A stretch of DNA of 8,253 nt. It comes from Acidobacteriota bacterium. Its GTDB lineage: Bacteria; Acidobacteriota; Terriglobia; Terriglobales; Acidobacteriaceae. The translations under genes were made by a program, and so were the position numbers. A model generated the notes under the pieces. That model was given only the letters and a program-made list of their open reading frames with translations, made no database searches and had not been told where the DNA came from. Positions 5,775 through 8,253 of the stretch are shown here, piece by piece. Each line of letters starts with the position of its first letter. Position 1 is the stretch's first letter. The stretch covers positions 1-8,253 of the forward strand of contig JAJZDL010000127.1 in NCBI GenBank assembly GCA_021851465.1. The letters are read 5' to 3'.

Positions 5775-6932
5775 ATGCCGAAGTCCAGCATCTCCTATTC
5801 ATGGCGCAAGCGCGACGCGTCCCAGGAGTTTACCTCCGGCGTCTCGCTGCACAGCCACACCTGCATGTCGAAGGAGCCGCTCACCTATCTCGCCGTCCTC
5901 GGCGCGAAGTACAGGCTGCTGCGCCCCATCTTCGCCAACCGCGAGAGGCGCTGCCGCGAGATCCACGGCTTCGACCTCAACTACGCGGCCAGCTACTGGA
6001 CCCCGCCTCTGCCCCCCCAACTCGCCTTCGACCTCGAACGTCGCCAGATTGAAGACCAGTTGCAACTCTCCGCCCTCGTCTCCATCACAGACCACGACGA
6101 CATCCGCGCCCCGCTCCTCCTGCGCTCGCAGCCCGCCACCGGCCATATCCCCATCTCCGTCGAGTGGACCGTGCCCTATCTCGATTCGGTCTTTCATCTC
6201 GGAATTCACAACCTGCCCAGCTCCACGGCCGATGCATGGATGCGCACATTCCAGGAGTTCACCGCCGCGCCATCCACCCTGCGCCTCAACCAGATACTCT
6301 CGGATCTGCACAGCCTGCCGGACACACTGATCGTCTTCAACCATCCCATCTGGGACCTGCACAAGCTGGGGGCCGAACGCCATCTCTTCTGCGTCAACGA
6401 GTTCCTCGCCACCGGCAACCGCTTCATCCACGCGATGGAGCTGAATGGCCTGCGCGGCTGGCAGGAAAACCGCCAGACTCAGGCGCTCGCCCAGAAGTGG
6501 GACCAGCTCCTCATCAGCGGCGGAGACCGCCACGGCATCCAGCCCAATGCAAACACCAACCTGACCAACGCGCGCGGCTTCGACGAGTTCGTCCACCAAC
6601 TCCGCCGCCAGCGCATCAGCAACATCCACTTCATGCCGTCCTACGCCGTCCCCTGGAAGTACCGCGTCCTGGAATCGACTCTGGAGGTGATCCGTCACTA
6701 CCCCGACTTCCCCGAAGGCTCGCGCCGCTGGGACGACCGCGTCTTTCACCCGGACGCCAACGGCGTTCCGCGGCCCGTATCGCAACTGTGGCCCGGCGAC
6801 GGGTGCGCGCCCGTCTTCGTCCGTTCCGTTCTCGGCGGGTTCAGGCTTCTCGGCAAAAAACCCGTCTCCACTGGCCTGCGCATCGCTTGGAACGACCGCC
6901 AGGACCTGCGCACGGCCCTCGGCAACCGCTAG
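5775..6932 (+). CDS. PHP-domain metal-dependent phosphoesterase-like protein
   Basis: This 385-residue protein carries the four-part metal-binding signature of the PHP (polymerase and histidinol phosphatase) superfamily. Visible are H26-x-H28 (SLHSHT), T105-D106-H107-D108 (SITDHDD), E130 (PISVEW), H145 in HLGIHNLP, N189-H190 (FNHPIWD) and D251-x-H253 (GGDRHG). These would hold two or three divalent metals for phosphoester hydrolysis. Between motif I and motif II there are about 75 residues, including YAASYWTPPLPPQLAFDLERRQIEDQ-type sequence, which is long for small PHP enzymes and may form a substrate lid. The C-terminal about 90 residues (from YAVPWKYRVLE) lie outside the core. No signal peptide or membrane segment is seen. 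The substrate is unknown. Divergence from a glycosyltransferase hints at sugar-phosphate or polysaccharide-related work, but that is inference. The gene stands alone on this strand, with the stop followed by an intergenic repeat. Confidence 0.8.
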   Translation: MPKSSISYSWRKRDASQEFTSGVSLHSHTCMSKEPLTYLAVLGAKYRLLRPIFANRERRCREIHGFDLNYAASYWTPPLPPQLAFDLERRQIEDQLQLSALVSITDHDDIRAPLLLRSQPATGHIPISVEWTVPYLDSVFHLGIHNLPSSTADAWMRTFQEFTAAPSTLRLNQILSDLHSLPDTLIVFNHPIWDLHKLGAERHLFCVNEFLATGNRFIHAMELNGLRGWQENRQTQALAQKWDQLLISGGDRHGIQPNANTNLTNARGFDEFVHQLRRQRISNIHFMPSYAVPWKYRVLESTLEVIRHYPDFPEGSRRWDDRVFHPDANGVPRPVSQLWPGDGCAPVFVRSVLGGFRLLGKKPVSTGLRIAWNDRQDLRTALGNR

Positions 6933-6967
6933 AGATCTTCTCAAACTGGTATGGGCCAAAAATGGAG

Positions 6968-6995
6968 TGTCATTCTGAGCGCAGCGAAGAATCCC
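6968..6995 (+). repeat. Short interspersed intergenic repeat of the CATTCTGAGCG...GAAGAATCC type
   Basis: The element reads TGTCATTCTGAGCGCAGCGA followed by AGAATCCC. Its ends ATTCT and AGAAT are inverted, with an 11-base GC-rich middle. I recall near-identical elements many times over in intergenic regions of Acidobacteriota and some other phyla. Only one copy is in this window, so repetitiveness cannot be shown here. Confidence 0.55.
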
Positions 6996-7047
6996 CGTAT
7001 TTTCGGGCTCTGCGGCGGTCTACTCCGTCACCGGAAATGCTCTGACC

Positions 7048-7078
7048 CGATGCAATTGCGCATCGCTTGCCAAGGCAA
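7048..7078. repeat. Two adjacent inverted repeats upstream of the CHY gene
   Basis: CGATGC (7048-7053) pairs with GCATCG (7060-7065) around AATTGC. Two bases on, TTGCC (7067-7071) and GGCAA (7074-7078) form a second palindrome around AA. Together they could be an operator for the downstream gene or a processed 3' end of the PHP transcript. Confidence 0.3.
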
Positions 7079-7107
7079 CGCCGCCCCGCGACCGACTCTA
7101 TAAATCC

Positions 7108-7440
7108 ATGTCAGTTCCTCGACCGCAGGTGAACGGAATCGCTCTCGACCCACAGACTCGTTGCGCCCACTACAACAAGCCCGTGGACATCGTCGCGATC
7201 CAGATGAAGTGTTGCGGCGAATTCTACGCCTGCAAGGAGTGCCACGACGCGCTGGCTGGGCACCCAATCCAACTCTGGCCCCAACGCGAATGGGACCGGC
7301 CAGCGGTTCTGTGCGGGGCCTGCGGGTCCACAATGAGCATCAACCAGTACCTGCGCTCTTCCAACCGGTGCCCCGACTGCGCTGCGGCCTTCAACCCGCG
7401 CTGCCGGAACCACTATCGCTTCTACTTCGATATGTCCTGA
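7108..7440 (+). CDS. CHY zinc-finger protein
   Basis: This 110-residue, probably cytoplasmic protein is built almost wholly of a CHY-type zinc finger. Candidate zinc ligands in order are C19 and H21 (TRCAHY), C35, C36, C42, C45, H46 (CCGEFYACKECH), H52, C69 and C72 (CGAC), C88 and C91 (CPDC), C99 and H102 (CRNH). The invariant-looking ends AAFNPRC and NHYRFYF match the bacterial family. In eukaryotes related CHY proteins (yeast Hot13) handle zinc or redox state of other proteins; the bacterial role is not known to me. The ATG at 7108 has no Shine-Dalgarno. A GTG at 7129 (codon 8, VNGIALDPQTRC) matches where many relatives begin and is an alternative start. TATAAA at 7099-7104 is too close to the ATG for a normal leader but would suit the GTG. 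Confidence 0.88.
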   Translation: MSVPRPQVNGIALDPQTRCAHYNKPVDIVAIQMKCCGEFYACKECHDALAGHPIQLWPQREWDRPAVLCGACGSTMSINQYLRSSNRCPDCAAAFNPRCRNHYRFYFDMS

Positions 7441-7465
7441 AAGCAACCCAGGCAACAACCGGATG

Positions 7466-8253
7466 CTAATGGTTCGGGGCCGCTTTGACAGCCTTCTTGC
7501 CGAAGACTGTGCGGTTGATGTCTGGCCAGAACTCGTGGAACATAAACGTCACCGCGTCGTAGGTGATGTCCAGCCCCCAGTTCTGCATCGCATTGCTCAC
7601 CGTCTGCTCTTTGGTCGGATAGTAAAAGTTCGATATGCCGGCCGCCACGGCCGAGCCCGTGATCTCAGAGTAGTTGAATGTCCTGCTCCCCGTATCGGTC
7701 TTCGTCACCACCACGCGGCTCAGCGAGTAGCCCGTCCGCTTCCAGAACCCACCGCCCTCCCGGCCCATCGCGTAGTACCGCGAATCTTCATGCGTGATCG
7801 CCGGAACGATCAACTCCACAAAATAGTTCTCGATCGATTGGTCGGCCACCGTGTGCCAGTAGTACCGCGCATAGCCGGCCGCTCCTTGGTGAAACTCCGG
7901 CGTCGCCTTCGCCAGAAAAGAGTCCGCCGCGATCCATCCGTCGAAGAACAGAGATGTGTAGTCGAAGTTGTCCTGCGTCGCCGTCACCAGCTTCATCCGC
8001 GCGGTCTCTTGCGGCACGATTTCGCCCGCGCTGACGGAGCGAAAGTTCGGCATTAAACCCATGATCCGCTTGGGCTGCGCTTCATCCTGCGACGCGCCCG
8101 CGGTGCCTGTGGCCGATGCCGGCATCGGCGCCTCCGGCAGTTGTGAGGAAGAGGCCTGCGCGACTGGGTTTGGCGCTGGCTGGTTCGTGGTTGGTGCGCT
8201 CTGCTGCCCCGCACAGAATCGACACAAAAATAAGCAACTCGCCAATGAGATCG
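7466..8253 (-). CDS. Secreted protein of a probable acidobacterial family, unknown function, 5' end off the window
   Basis: The reading frame is open to the window edge. The only start codon inside is a TTG at 8245, and the preceding codons still read hydrophobic (Ile-Ser). The true start is therefore probably beyond 8253 and the visible N-terminus is the end of a signal peptide (LASCLFLCRFCAGQQ). Numbering from the TTG, residues about 15-58 form a Pro/Ser/Ala/Gln linker including SSSQLPEAP, which I recognise as frequent in exported acidobacterial proteins. A conserved domain follows (about 60-250): RIMGLMPNFRSVSAGE, TPEFHQGAAGYARYYWHT, VPAITHEDSRYYAMGR, FWKRTGYSLSRVVVTKTD, AAGISNFYYP and FHEFWPDI. 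Alternating Tyr/Phe/Trp-rich stretches suggest an outer-membrane or periplasmic association, but no barrel can be claimed. No enzymatic motif is evident. It converges with the CHY gene, leaving 25 bases between stops. Confidence 0.8.
   Translation of the reverse strand, partial: ISLASCLFLCRFCAGQQSAPTTNQPAPNPVAQASSSQLPEAPMPASATGTAGASQDEAQPKRIMGLMPNFRSVSAGEIVPQETARMKLVTATQDNFDYTSLFFDGWIAADSFLAKATPEFHQGAAGYARYYWHTVADQSIENYFVELIVPAITHEDSRYYAMGREGGGFWKRTGYSLSRVVVTKTDTGSRTFNYSEITGSAVAAGISNFYYPTKEQTVSNAMQNWGLDITYDAVTFMFHEFWPDINRTVFGKKAVKAAPNH

Larger units (their letters stand above)
6933..7107. other. Spacer between PHP and CHY genes
   Basis: This 175-base gap holds, in order, the CATTCTGAGCG-type repeat (6968-6995), a weak hairpin CCCG-TATTTT-CGGG (6994-7007) and two neighbouring inverted repeats (7048-7065 and 7067-7078). 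A TATAAA (7099-7104) sits just before the CHY gene. None of the hairpins has a following T-tract. Confidence 0.4.

Noticed and set aside
5518..6330. Plus-strand frame that starts in the intergenic region and overlaps the PHP gene
   Set aside because: Becomes Ser/Pro/Arg-rich within the PHP gene in the wrong frame; no ribosome binding site and no family resemblance.
5799..6959. Minus-strand frame of 386 codons antisense to the PHP gene
   Set aside because: Val/Glu/Ala/Gly-skewed shadow translation; the plus strand holds the metal-binding motifs.
6994..7007. CCCG-TATTTT-CGGG hairpin as a terminator for the PHP gene
   Set aside because: Stem of only four base pairs and no T-tract after it; not enough to call a terminator.
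7463..8056. Plus-strand frame of 197 codons antisense to the secreted protein
   Set aside because: Arg/Val/His-rich with no domain; the opposite strand has the conserved family pattern and the export signal.

Overview
The window (high GC) most resembles a chromosomal segment of an Acidobacteriota-type bacterium. Three things suggest this. The secreted protein at the right edge has the layout I associate with a family common in acidobacterial genomes. A short 'CATTCTGAGCG...GAAGAATCC' intergenic repeat of a kind I recall from such genomes lies at about 6970. All genes share a strongly GC-biased third codon position. This placement rests on recognition by eye, not on a search.

Left half (8-4017, + strand): three consecutive genes encode a multimeric NAD(P)-linked [FeFe] hydrogenase of the HydABC/Hnd type. 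They are a NuoE-like [2Fe-2S] subunit (hydC), a NuoF-like flavoprotein (hydB) and the H-cluster catalytic subunit (hydA). Electrons would pass between NAD(P)(H) at the FMN of HydB and protons/H2 at the H-cluster of HydA through a chain of Fe-S clusters. All H-cluster ligands and the known proton-path residues are present, so the enzyme looks functional. HydB ends right after the NuoF-type [4Fe-4S] site and lacks the C-terminal ferredoxin-like domain known from electron-bifurcating HydB proteins. Whether this complex bifurcates is therefore an open question. The maturases HydE, HydF and HydG are not in the window.

Middle (about 4018-5361, - strand): a GT4 glycosyltransferase resembling SQD2/MgtA-type lipid glycosyltransferases converges on hydA. 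A possible short or truncated ORF overlaps its stop by 4 bases and runs into the hydA 3' end. A 413-base divergent intergenic region (5362-5774) with several palindromes separates it from the next gene.

Right half (5775-8253): a PHP-type metal-dependent phosphoesterase-like protein (+), a short spacer carrying the intergenic repeat and hairpins, a small CHY zinc-finger protein (+), and a convergent secreted protein (-) whose 5' end runs off the window. These genes do not form an obvious single pathway. The glycosyltransferase and the PHP protein are divergently arranged and could share regulation. I see no tRNA, rRNA, CRISPR array, transposase or phage gene. I found no clearly novel multi-gene system; the points most worth a second look are the hydrogenase architecture in this background and the truncated coupled ORF.
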